Part shown: one piece after another, positions 34,685 through 43,050 of the stretch
How the letters are laid out: each line of letters starts with the position of its first letter
Numbering within the stretch: position 1 is the stretch's first letter
Source: JAHEFU01 sp020440645
GTDB lineage: Bacteria > 4484-113 > JAFGCY01
Assembly: GCA_020440645.1 (NCBI GenBank)
Contig: JAGRNR010000017.1
Location: 1-63,448, forward strand
Direction of reading: 5' to 3'
DNA: 63,448 bases
Notes under the pieces: generated by a model
The model's input: only the letters and a program-made list of their open reading frames with translations
Database searches by the model: none
Told to the model about the DNA's origin: nothing
Made by a program: the position numbers and the translations under genes

Positions 34685-37429
34685 TCATTCGCCGATGCAG
34701 TATACGTTCGTGTCCCAGCTGCCGAAGTACAGCCTGTGGTCCGCACTGATCGCAGCATTGCTGCGCACATCATGCCCGGTGGTGTATTTCCAGAGCTGTG
34801 TGCCATCCGGGTTGACGGCATACATCGTGTTGTCCAGGCTGCCGATGTAGGTGACGCCACGCACATCCACCAGCGGGTCCGCCAGGATGTCGCCACCAGT
34901 CGGGAAGCTCCAGTCGAGGCTGCCATCCGGATGCAGGGCATACAGCTTGTTGTCATCGCAGCCGAACAGCACCGTACCGTCCCAGCCAATGGCCGGTGCA
35001 CTGTGGATCGGGCCGCCGGCCGTGAAGGTCCATTGCTCGGATCCGTCCGCACTCAGGCAGTAGAGCTTCCCATCGAGGCTGCCGAAGCAGATGTTGCCAT
35101 CATCATCCACGGCCGGTGATCCCAGCAGGTCGTCTCCCGCCGGGAATGTCCAGCGCAGTGCACCGTTGAGGTCAAGGCTGTACAGGTTGCCATCCACGCA
35201 GCCGAAGTAGATGTTGCCGGCAGAGTCCACGGCGGGGGAACTCCTGATTGAGCCGGTGGATACAAAGCTCCAGTGCAGTGTGCCATCCGGCCGCAGCACA
35301 CGCAGGCGGGAATCCCAGCCGCCGAAGATCACCCGGCCGTCCTTCCAGACCAGCGCGCCGCCGCTGATCCAGTCCAGGGTGCTGTACATGCCCAGCAGCT
35401 GCCCGACCGGGCTGACGACATACAGCCTGTCATCACCGCAACCGAAAACGAGGGTGCCGTCATCCGTGATTGCGGCCGGGGACTCGACCCAGCCCGTGGT
35501 GGTGTAGGTCCAGCGTTCCGTGCCGTCCGGCCGGATCGCATGCAGGGCATTGTTGTCACTGCCGATGTAGACGGTGCCGTCGGCACCGATGGCGGGCGAG
35601 GCGTTGACAACGGCAGCGCCGGTGTCATAGGTCCAGGCCAGCGTGGCACTGTCCGGCCCGGCGAATGGACTGCGGCGGCGCATGCCGTAGTCCAGCCCGT
35701 CCATTGCATGCTGCCCGGGTAACGCGATGCCCATGCTGGCAGTGGCGGTTGCACCACGGTCATCAGTCACCCGCAGCAGTGCAATGTAGGTGCCGCGTTC
35801 AGGATAGGTGTACGTGCAGCTGGCAGCGCCGCCGGACTCCTCGAAGCTGCCGTCGCCATCCGGGTCCCACTCGTACTGCACGATGTTGCCATCAGCATCT
35901 GAACTCGCGGAGGCATCGAAGCTCACCGTGAATGGTGCGCAGGTAGAGCTGTGGTCAGCCGTGAGCACGGCCACGGGTAGCTGGTTGGCGGGGTCCTGCC
36001 CGCCGACGAGGATCGCCAGGCTGTCAACGTCCCAGTTGCCATGGTTGTCAACCACCCGCAGGCGAAGGTTGTACAGGCCGGGGCTGGTATAGACGTGCTC
36101 GAGCTGAGCGACGGAAGCGAAGTCATCGTCCGACCAGGCATCGTAGCTGCCGTCGCCGTCGAAATCCCAGCCACCGCCGGTGATGCTGCCATCCGGGTCC
36201 GTGGACTGCGTGGCGTCCAGGCTGACGGCCAGCGGTGCCTCACCCTGACTCGGACTGGCCAGCGCGAGCGCCACCGGCCGGCCATTGGCGGACAGCAACA
36301 CACTTAGTACTGCCAGGGCCTGCATCGTGCCATCCACACCGTGGGCACGTACCGCAGGGCGCAGAACACCCGGCAGGGAGGTGTCGAGTGCCACCGTTGC
36401 CAGCGGGCTGTTGATGACATCCCACTCACCGTCACCGTCAGTGTCGTAGTCAAAGCTTACGGCACCGGCTGCGCTGAGCTGGACCGCTTCCCCGATCCCT
36501 CCGGATGCCGCACTGACCGTGATTTCCAGCGGCAGCGGGGCACCTGGCAGGGGCCGGCCGGACACAATTCCGCTTGGAGCGGAGCTGTTGCCCGAGCGGT
36601 CAATCGCCGACACCCGCAGCCAGTGGGTCACTGCCGGCAGGGGCAGCAGCATTTCCCGCCGGCCCTGCAGCGACAGGACGCTTGTCACTCCAGCGGATTC
36701 GGGATTCGTGAAGTATCGCGTTGCGTAGTGGATGCGGTATCCAGCAAGGTCATCCGCCGAAATGGCGTCCCAGCCCAGCAGCAGTCCACCCTGCAGCGCT
36801 GTCACATGCAGGCCGTCAGGAACCGGCGGAGCCAGCTGGTCCAGCGGATCCAGCGGGTCGGCGGCCACGCAGACCAGGTCGAGTGTGCTCTCTCCTGCCG
36901 CCAGCACCACGATGAACAGGTTGCCAAGCGGGCTGAGCAGGCCTGGTTCGCCAGCCGTTGCCAGCCGGAGCTGGCCTTCGCTGATTGGCCCGCGCCACTG
37001 CCAGCGCCCATGCGCATAATCCGACAGGCCGACGTAGAAGCCCTGCCCGGCGATCCGGTTGGCATCGATGCTGACAATCCCCGGGTCCATGCCGGACATC
37101 CCGAGCCGGTACATCGCCCAGGCCGGACCGGAAGCGCCTGAGTGCAGGCGCGAAGCCTGACCGTAATCCGTCACAGTGCCGGATTCCAGGTAGCGCTGGC
37201 TGCCGGCCAGCACCAGGCTGTCCGCTCCCGTGGCTGACGCGTAACGGCCGTCAGCTGATTCCCAGGGCTGTATCGAATCAACGGGAAGCTGGGCTGGTAC
37301 GACGGATTGCATGCCACCCTGAGCCGGCAGCACGGGGCCGTCCAAGGGAGCAGTGCCGGGGGCTGAACAGGAAATGTGGATTGCAAGCGAAACGAGCAGC
37401 AGCAATGCAAGGCAGCGGCTGAGGGACAT
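34685..37429 (-). CDS. GRW-domain lipoprotein with Fn3, PKD modules and eight-bladed PQQ-like propeller
   Basis: A 914-residue protein. AAAGGAGG precedes the ATG. The signal ends in HISC (lipidated C22). The shared domain lies at about 105-195 (AWAMYRLGMSG, FYVGLSDYAHGRWQWRGP, LLSPLGNLFIVVL). A fibronectin III-like segment follows (about 215-315), then DYDTDGDGEWD and two PKD modules (SQGEAPLAVSLDATQSTDPD, and DASASSDADGNIVQYEWDPD). Residues about 605-914 carry eight repeats of the form DGTVYIGSDNNALHAI ... RWTY ... SPAI, a PQQ-type propeller without any visible quinone or calcium site. Such propellers usually mediate protein binding. AT-rich promoter sequence lies upstream. Confidence 0.88.
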   Translation of the reverse strand: MSLSRCLALLLLVSLAIHISCSAPGTAPLDGPVLPAQGGMQSVVPAQLPVDSIQPWESADGRYASATGADSLVLAGSQRYLESGTVTDYGQASRLHSGASGPAWAMYRLGMSGMDPGIVSIDANRIAGQGFYVGLSDYAHGRWQWRGPISEGQLRLATAGEPGLLSPLGNLFIVVLAAGESTLDLVCVAADPLDPLDQLAPPVPDGLHVTALQGGLLLGWDAISADDLAGYRIHYATRYFTNPESAGVTSVLSLQGRREMLLPLPAVTHWLRVSAIDRSGNSSAPSGIVSGRPLPGAPLPLEITVSAASGGIGEAVQLSAAGAVSFDYDTDGDGEWDVINSPLATVALDTSLPGVLRPAVRAHGVDGTMQALAVLSVLLSANGRPVALALASPSQGEAPLAVSLDATQSTDPDGSITGGGWDFDGDGSYDAWSDDDFASVAQLEHVYTSPGLYNLRLRVVDNHGNWDVDSLAILVGGQDPANQLPVAVLTADHSSTCAPFTVSFDASASSDADGNIVQYEWDPDGDGSFEESGGAASCTYTYPERGTYIALLRVTDDRGATATASMGIALPGQHAMDGLDYGMRRRSPFAGPDSATLAWTYDTGAAVVNASPAIGADGTVYIGSDNNALHAIRPDGTERWTYTTTGWVESPAAITDDGTLVFGCGDDRLYVVSPVGQLLGMYSTLDWISGGALVWKDGRVIFGGWDSRLRVLRPDGTLHWSFVSTGSIRSSPAVDSAGNIYFGCVDGNLYSLDLNGALRWTFPAGDDLLGSPAVDDDGNICFGSLDGKLYCLSADGSEQWTFTAGGPIHSAPAIGWDGTVLFGCDDNKLYALHPDGSLDWSFPTGGDILADPLVDVRGVTYIGSLDNTMYAVNPDGTQLWKYTTGHDVRSNAAISADHRLYFGSWDTNVYCIGE

Positions 37430-37505
37430 ACTGGCCTCCTTTGCCCGCCCGGCAGCCGCCCGGCGGGACTTTCCGGATGTCCCGCTCTAGCTTAATGACA
37501 TATAT

Positions 37506-37535
37506 ATTATATCTTTAATATCTGCTATGTGTTTA
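37506..37535 (-). promoter_or_regulatory. AT-rich promoter of the PQQ-propeller lipoprotein gene
   Basis: Minus strand: TAAACA (37530-37535), an 18-bp spacer and TATAAT (37506-37511), set in a 40-bp AT-rich island unlike its surroundings. Confidence 0.45.
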
Positions 37536-37549
37536 GCAGGCAGTTCGAA

Positions 37550-38104
37550 TCAGTCCGGCCAGCGGACCATGTTGCAGTAGCGTTCCATCATCGCGATGGA
37601 GATGGCGTCGGCGGAGTTGACCCGCCGCCCATAGATCTCGCCCTGGCTGAACCACCAGGGGAACCACAGCTTCCACTCCGGCAGCACCGCACCGCAGCGA
37701 TGGGCCAGCTCATGCAGCAGCAGCTGCACGTCACTGGCTGAGCAGCCCTGCGCGACGTCCTCGCGCAGGCGGATAGAGTTTGTCAGCAGCGGGATGGTGT
37801 GCCCGCGCGGGTTGCGGATGCCGCGGGCCTCGTCAGCGTACATCGGCATTATGCGGAAGCGTACGCTGCGCAAGGCTGCCAGCATGCTGCTGCGCCAGTA
37901 ACCCCCGGGCTGCACCTGCAGCACGCGCCAGGTCTCGCACAGCAGCGGGAAGAATGGCTGCGCGCGCTCGCGGATGCGGAAATCCACCGGTATGTCATGC
38001 AGCACTTCGAACGGGGAGCCGGGCCGCGCGGACCCGGCAGCTGAGTTGCCAGCCAGCCGGCAACGCGCGCAGCCCATCGCAGTGCAGTCAGTGCAAAGTG
38101 GCAT
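37550..38104 (-). CDS. small cytosolic HExxH putative zinc metallopeptidase with Cys-rich N-terminus
   Basis: A 184-residue protein. LLLHELAHRCGAVLPEWKLW near residue 130 contains the zincin motif HELAH, and an acidic third ligand could lie in the SADAISIAMMERYC helix. The N-terminus MPLCTDCTAMGCARCRL has four Cys (CxxC-x3-CxxC), a possible zinc knuckle. No signal peptide. The family is not recognised and peptidase activity is inferred from the motif only. I used ATG 38104. A TTG at 38113 is the alternative. TATGAT lies eight bases upstream of the ATG. It follows the lipoprotein gene at 38128-40419 on the same strand. Confidence 0.6.
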   Translation of the reverse strand: MPLCTDCTAMGCARCRLAGNSAAGSARPGSPFEVLHDIPVDFRIRERAQPFFPLLCETWRVLQVQPGGYWRSSMLAALRSVRFRIMPMYADEARGIRNPRGHTIPLLTNSIRLREDVAQGCSASDVQLLLHELAHRCGAVLPEWKLWFPWWFSQGEIYGRRVNSADAISIAMMERYCNMVRWPD

Positions 38105-38127
38105 CCGCAGCAATCATAGCGCCGGAC

Positions 38128-40419
38128 CTAATACCAGCTCAGGCAGCGGATTTCCTTGGTATTGCCACTCCAGTACACGTAGGCCAGCACGGGCTTGCCG
38201 TTCACCACGGTCCCATTCAGTTCGCACTCGTACTCACCCATGTAGTTCCAGACCAGTTCCGGCTCGCTCCAGGCTATGGCGTCATCATCGCTGGCCCGGA
38301 CCTTCAACAGGCGGCTGGTCGGTCCGTCCTGGTAGTAGATCTCCGGCCGGCCATCGACGGCCAGGCAGACATTGGCAATCGAGCTGTCTGCATATTCGGT
38401 CATCTCAGTGGGCCAGGCATTGCCATCGCCGTCCAGCGACCTGATGAACGAACCGGCCGGGGCGGTCTTGCCAAGCTCGCTGCCAACATAGGCCGGCTTG
38501 CCGTTCACATCCACGAAATTGCCGCGCGTTGTCCAGCCTTCAAGCACTGTGGGCGCATCCCAGCTCGTGCCGTCGATATTGCTGGCAGAGGTGATGTAGG
38601 TACCGGTGTGAACCAGTCCGTTGCGGTAGCCGGCGGCGATGATCGGATCCTTGAACAGCCCGTCAGTCGCCCGGCCCAGTGTGATGCTCTCAAAGTCCAC
38701 GCCGGGGGCGGCCATCAGCGCGATCTGTGGCAACTTCCAGGTTGTACCCATGCCGTCATTGGCCTGGAAGTACAGCACATAGCTGGAGCCGCTGGACTTG
38801 GACGGGTCATAGACCGCGACGCAGGGGATGGTGTTGATCACGCGCAGGCTGGAACCGATGCCGTAGTTGTTGCCTCCATCAATGAGGCTCGGGTTGGACC
38901 AGCCTGTGGCGGCGAAATCATCCGCCTTGACGCAGTAGAGGTCGTAGCCGCTGTTGCCGGTCTGGCCATAGGCGATGATCGGGATCCCACCGGGCAGCAC
39001 GTCCATGCTGGGGGAATAGCCGGCCTTCAGCGCCGGGGAAACCGGATTGGTATAGCCGGCCCAGCTGCTGCCATTGGCTGTGATGGCGCGCACGAAGCAC
39101 AGGTCATCCTGCTGGAAGCGGTAGAAGGCGACGCAGGCCCGGGCCTCCGCCCCCGTACCGGAGGTGCACATCGCCAGGCGGTAGCGCGTGTCCATGTTGC
39201 CGACGATGCCATTTGTCTGCCAGCCCTTGGTGAGCGTGACGGGGAAAGTCACGCTATGTGTCGCCAGGTAATTGTCAGTCACGCGCAGGGTGACCTGGTT
39301 GGCACCGGCCAGCGTGAAGGTCCACTCAGCAAGCGGACTGTCGGAGACATACTCATAGCCGCCGCCGTAAGCAAAGTCCCATTCGTACTTGGTGATGTAG
39401 CCGCCCATCCCGTCAGTCGAGCCTGAGGCATCAAACTGTACGGTGAGCGGGCCTTCCCCGCTTTCCGGGCTGCGCGTGAAGCTGGCCGTCGGTGCGGAGT
39501 TTGCCGGGTCTATCGCGGCAAAACTGACGACGTATGTATTCTGCTGGCCCAGGTTGTCAGTGGCCCGCACCGTCGTATCGTAGTTGCCGGCGCTGAATTC
39601 GTGGATGCCCAGGCCGTCAAGGTTGCCTTCAACATCCCAGTTGCCGTCGCCCTCCCAGTCGAAGTCGAAGGATTCGATGCTGCCACCGTAGGAACGGCTG
39701 CCGGATGCGTTGAAGCTGACCACTCGTGGTGCAATGTTCTTCAAGGGGTTCGGATCCAGGTCCGTCGTGACCTGCATCTGCGGCAGGGTGTTGTTGCCGG
39801 CCAGCACATAGTCGAGGATGAAGCTGCCATTGTCCAGCGAGGCCACCAGCACATAAGTATTGGCACCCGGGCTGATGTAGTCAGCGAAGCCGGGCAGAGT
39901 GGCCTTCCAGTCCTTGGACAAGGTGTACCAGTCCCAGCGGCCGAGCGAAAAATTCGCAATTGCTACGTATACATCCTGCGGGGTATCACCAGCATCACTC
40001 CAGCCGAGCACCAGCTGTTTCTTGCCGCCGTATTCAGCCAGGTTGCTGAAGCGGTAGATCGCGTAGGCGGCATCATCCTGGAAGATGCGGCCGGAAGCAC
40101 CGGCATACTGCGGCGTGAAGTTGGCGGCATCGACTTTGTTATGCTGCAGTGACGCTTCCCATTCGGTTCCGAGGCAGAGCCGGTCCTCATCGCTGGGCGG
40201 GGCTGAAGCGGAGCGCGGGGCGTCCTGCGGGAGTGCCAGGAATCCAGCCAAGCCGCCAGCCACAACATCGGCAGCCTCAATATTGCTGGCCGGTGATGCA
40301 GCAGGCGCCTGTGCTTCCAGACCGGCCAGGCCGGTCTGTGCCCTGCCACCGCCGGAGCAGCCCCCAATCAGGTTCAGGCCCAGCAGCAGGCATGCTGCGA
40401 GCAATCCAGTTCTCATCAT
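38128..40419 (-). CDS. GRW-domain lipoprotein with PKD modules and propeller-like repeats
   Basis: A 763-residue protein. AAGGA before ATGATG sets the start at 40419. The upstream open frame to 40644 is not coding-like. The lipobox is IGGC (LLGLNLIGGCSGGG). The shared domain lies at about 110-210: AAYAIYRFSN, VYVAIANFSLGRWDWYTLS, DYISPGANTYVLV. Two PKD-like modules follow (DFDWEGDGNWDVEG, and PESGEGPLTVQFDASGSTDG). The last 380 residues carry degenerate repeats of roughly 55 residues (VNGKPAYVGSE, VDGRPEIYYQ, VNGKPVLAYVYW), consistent with a propeller. Surface localisation is inferred. Confidence 0.82.
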   Translation of the reverse strand: MMRTGLLAACLLLGLNLIGGCSGGGRAQTGLAGLEAQAPAASPASNIEAADVVAGGLAGFLALPQDAPRSASAPPSDEDRLCLGTEWEASLQHNKVDAANFTPQYAGASGRIFQDDAAYAIYRFSNLAEYGGKKQLVLGWSDAGDTPQDVYVAIANFSLGRWDWYTLSKDWKATLPGFADYISPGANTYVLVASLDNGSFILDYVLAGNNTLPQMQVTTDLDPNPLKNIAPRVVSFNASGSRSYGGSIESFDFDWEGDGNWDVEGNLDGLGIHEFSAGNYDTTVRATDNLGQQNTYVVSFAAIDPANSAPTASFTRSPESGEGPLTVQFDASGSTDGMGGYITKYEWDFAYGGGYEYVSDSPLAEWTFTLAGANQVTLRVTDNYLATHSVTFPVTLTKGWQTNGIVGNMDTRYRLAMCTSGTGAEARACVAFYRFQQDDLCFVRAITANGSSWAGYTNPVSPALKAGYSPSMDVLPGGIPIIAYGQTGNSGYDLYCVKADDFAATGWSNPSLIDGGNNYGIGSSLRVINTIPCVAVYDPSKSSGSSYVLYFQANDGMGTTWKLPQIALMAAPGVDFESITLGRATDGLFKDPIIAAGYRNGLVHTGTYITSASNIDGTSWDAPTVLEGWTTRGNFVDVNGKPAYVGSELGKTAPAGSFIRSLDGDGNAWPTEMTEYADSSIANVCLAVDGRPEIYYQDGPTSRLLKVRASDDDAIAWSEPELVWNYMGEYECELNGTVVNGKPVLAYVYWSGNTKEIRCLSWY

Positions 40420-40637
40420 CTGTTTGTCCTTATTCCAGTGCCTGCCTATCTGTATCAGCAGGCCCCGCTGGTTTCGCCGCCTGTATTCTCCCCGGACGGC
40501 AGGGCTGGGGGCAGTTGATCGGGTCTCAAAGGGATGACATGTGGTGACATGGCATTTGCACCATGCTTCAAAAAGTGACATCGGCGGTATGATTTCTTCG
40601 GTGAAGAACCGCAATATCCATCCAGGAGAACACGCAC

Positions 40638-42419
40638 ATGGCAAAGGCGCTTCCCGGGGGTTTGATTCCCCGGCTGGTGTCTGCTTCAGTCATGTCCTGC
40701 ATGGTCCTGCTGTCCGCCTGCGGCGGTGGCACTTCCATCCAGCATGATTCCACGGTCCTGCCCGATCCCGCCCTGGAGATCGCGGCCGGTCCCGGTGTCC
40801 CCTTCCCTGCAATGCCCGACGCCCAGCGCCTGGCATCCGCCATTCCCGGCTCCCTTGGCTGTGCCGGCAGCGACTTCCGCCCCGACCTGGCCGTCCACAA
40901 TGTGACTGCTGACGGATCGGTGGCCATTTACTCCCCACAGGCCGGAGGCGGTGCAGCGGCAATGGCCTACGCGATCTACGAATTCGACCTGTCCCTGCTG
41001 CCTGATCCACATGCCCCGTTTGGCATCGAACTGGTACCGGATGGCCCGGTTGATGAGCCGGTGGGAATGTATATCGGTCTTGGTGACCCCGCCACGAAGC
41101 GCTGGTACTGGGTTGAACCGGAACTGGCAACCGACGGACGCGGGATCCTGCGCTGGAGCTGGGGCATGAGCGACGGGAGCAGCGCTGTCAGGAGCGAAAG
41201 CTACCTGCCGGTGGCAGTGATGGTCAGCGGTGCCGAAATGAGGCTCGCCAGCATTGCGATCCGGCCCGCGGATGCCCTGCCGGCCGGCGGCACACTGGCC
41301 TTCCGCAAGGGCTGGGACGGCACGGTGAAGTGCCCCTGTGCAGTCGAGCTGGAGCGCGACTCACTCGGTGTGCTGAATGCAACATACTACGATGATACAA
41401 ACGGCCAGATGTACCACATGTGGCAGGAAGGCCGCTCGTGGTTCAGCCAAGCCCTGAGCTGCTTTGGTGACAACGGCTCCAGCCATGACCTCATCAATTC
41501 CCCGGATGGCGGTCTGATGCTGGCATACTACGAGACGGACAGCGCCACCGGTGGAATGCTGACAATGCCCATGGATGCCCTGCAGCAGAAGCAGTGGTCA
41601 CCGGCCAACTTCCGCTTCGAAACCGGTGATGACGGCAGTGGTGCCTTCATCGAGGCTGGTGCCAACCCTTCAGTTGTCTTCGATGACGACGGTTTTCCTC
41701 ACGTGTTCTACGAGTGCGCCAGCACAGGCCGGATTCGTCACGCCTGGCTGGAGCTGGGGGCGATTGACTGGCTGCATGAGTATGTTTCGCCTGATGGCTC
41801 AGTCGAGGGACAGCCGATCGGCCTGAACAGCTCGCATGGGATTGTCTGCCTGACCCGCAAGGGATGGGATGGCTGCATCTACCGACCTTCTGAAGGAACA
41901 TGGACCGCAGCTCCCATTACCGGCAACATGCACAACCCGCTTGACCCGGAATCGAACCAGGCCTTCTTCGATGCAGTGTGCCGCGACAGCACGGTGGTGA
42001 TGGCGATGGCCTGCACCAGTGGCCAGCGGCTGGTTCGCTATGACCTCGATACTGAGGAAGTGGTGCAGGATGTGATCTACAACGACGATCCTGCCAGCGG
42101 CTGCTTCATCGATCTCGTCGTGATGGGGGATGGCAGCGTACGCATCGCACAATACAACGCCGCTGACAGGATGATCTACTTCGAGACCGGCGACATTCCG
42201 GGTGATGAGCAGTTCACGTCCCTGCCGGCCGTGCAGTATGGCGAGGATGAGGACTGCGACGGCATCGCGTTCTGGGTGGATGACGCCCCGGCCAGTGGTT
42301 CACCGCGTGACGCCTTCCTCGTGGAACTAAGTTCCGCGCCACTGGGCATCAAGCCGCCGGATGACGGCAAGATCACACGCAAGAAGGAATTCAAGGGCCA
42401 CGTGACCCTGCTGAAATAG
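40638..42419 (+). CDS. GRW-domain lipoprotein, divergent member
   Basis: A 593-residue protein with CCAGGAGAA upstream of the ATG and a lipoprotein signal (SCMVLLSACGGG). The shared domain is recognisable but diverged: AMAYAIYEFDLSLL, MYIGLGDPATKRWYWVEP (KRW for GRW), and SYLPVAVMV. The C-terminal 370 residues contain repeats such as LNATYYDDTNGQMYHMW, LMLAYYETDSATGG and HVFYECASTGRIRHAW, a propeller-like pattern. The very C-terminus is basic (KITRKKEFKGHVTLLK), unlike its relatives. No enzymatic motif is evident. It is transcribed divergently from the previous lipoprotein gene. Confidence 0.75.
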   Translation: MAKALPGGLIPRLVSASVMSCMVLLSACGGGTSIQHDSTVLPDPALEIAAGPGVPFPAMPDAQRLASAIPGSLGCAGSDFRPDLAVHNVTADGSVAIYSPQAGGGAAAMAYAIYEFDLSLLPDPHAPFGIELVPDGPVDEPVGMYIGLGDPATKRWYWVEPELATDGRGILRWSWGMSDGSSAVRSESYLPVAVMVSGAEMRLASIAIRPADALPAGGTLAFRKGWDGTVKCPCAVELERDSLGVLNATYYDDTNGQMYHMWQEGRSWFSQALSCFGDNGSSHDLINSPDGGLMLAYYETDSATGGMLTMPMDALQQKQWSPANFRFETGDDGSGAFIEAGANPSVVFDDDGFPHVFYECASTGRIRHAWLELGAIDWLHEYVSPDGSVEGQPIGLNSSHGIVCLTRKGWDGCIYRPSEGTWTAAPITGNMHNPLDPESNQAFFDAVCRDSTVVMAMACTSGQRLVRYDLDTEEVVQDVIYNDDPASGCFIDLVVMGDGSVRIAQYNAADRMIYFETGDIPGDEQFTSLPAVQYGEDEDCDGIAFWVDDAPASGSPRDAFLVELSSAPLGIKPPDDGKITRKKEFKGHVTLLK

Positions 42420-42452
42420 GCGGCAGTCCGCCAGCCAAGCCAATGCGATAAT

Positions 42453-42484
42453 CTCCCTGCCGGCGAATCCAGTCCGGCAGGGAG
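42453..42484 (+). promoter_or_regulatory. 11-bp inverted repeat covering a ribosome-binding site
   Basis: CTCCCTGCCGG (42453-42463) pairs perfectly with CCGGCAGGGAG (42474-42484). The right arm contains the GGGAG that serves the TTG start at 42490. An extended -10 (TGCGATAAT, 42444-42452) lies just before it, so how much of the left arm is in the mRNA depends on the true start site. Confidence 0.55.
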
Positions 42485-42489
42485 AATCA

Positions 42490-42960
42490 TTGGACGAGGA
42501 CAGGCCTGGTACCGCACTCAAGCTCACGCTGGTTGTCAATGGCACCGGCATGGCACTGCCAGCGCTCAGCTCTTTGCTGCGCAGCCTGCACAGCCTGCTG
42601 CGCGAAACCGAATTCCAGCTGCGGGGCACGAGCCGCATCGAGTGGTTGGCCGGCGAGGTCATTTCCGGCTTCAGCGAAGATGACCAGCAGCGCCGGCTGG
42701 CGCTCGAACTGCAGGCCACGGCGGACTGCCAGGAGCTGGTGGACGGGCTGTGCTCGATGCTGGAAGGCCTGCGCAGCGGCAGCTTCCCGGAGGCCGGTCG
42801 CTGGAAGTCGATCCTGTCACAAGTGCTCGTGCTGGCGCGCTATGTTGAGCAGGGGGTTGTCAGCGAGCTGTGGCTGTCACAGCCCGGGGAAACGCCGGTT
42901 TATGTGACAAAGGACACATTTGAACATGCCTCGGAGCTGATCCGAGAACTTTCCCTTTAG
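42490..42960 (+). CDS. hypothetical protein, 156 residues
   Basis: I do not recognise the family. TTG start with GGGAG six bases upstream. The protein is acidic, has no signal or membrane segment, and starts with a strand-like LKLTLVVNGTGMALPALSSL followed by mostly helical sequence (LLRSLHSLLRETEF, QELVDGLCSMLEGLRSG, ILSQVLVLARYVEQG). It is probably a small two-layer alpha/beta domain. It ends 90 bp before the repeat-protein gene on the same strand and might share regulation with it. An RNA hairpin overlapping its ribosome site may control translation. Confidence 0.6.
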   Translation: MDEDRPGTALKLTLVVNGTGMALPALSSLLRSLHSLLRETEFQLRGTSRIEWLAGEVISGFSEDDQQRRLALELQATADCQELVDGLCSMLEGLRSGSFPEAGRWKSILSQVLVLARYVEQGVVSELWLSQPGETPVYVTKDTFEHASELIRELSL

Positions 42961-43038
42961 TCGCCGACGCGGAGCGCTTTGTATTGCTTTTGAGTTCATC
43001 CACATGCAAAGGCCATCGCCAGATGTCGTTCTCAGGCG

Positions 43039-43044
43039 TACAAT
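43039..43044 (+). promoter_or_regulatory. -10 element TACAAT, six bases before ATG 43051
   Basis: TACAAT is followed by TCAATG and then ATG 43051. No ribosome site is present. This matches the leaderless pattern. Confidence 0.5.
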
Positions 43045-43050
43045 TCAATG

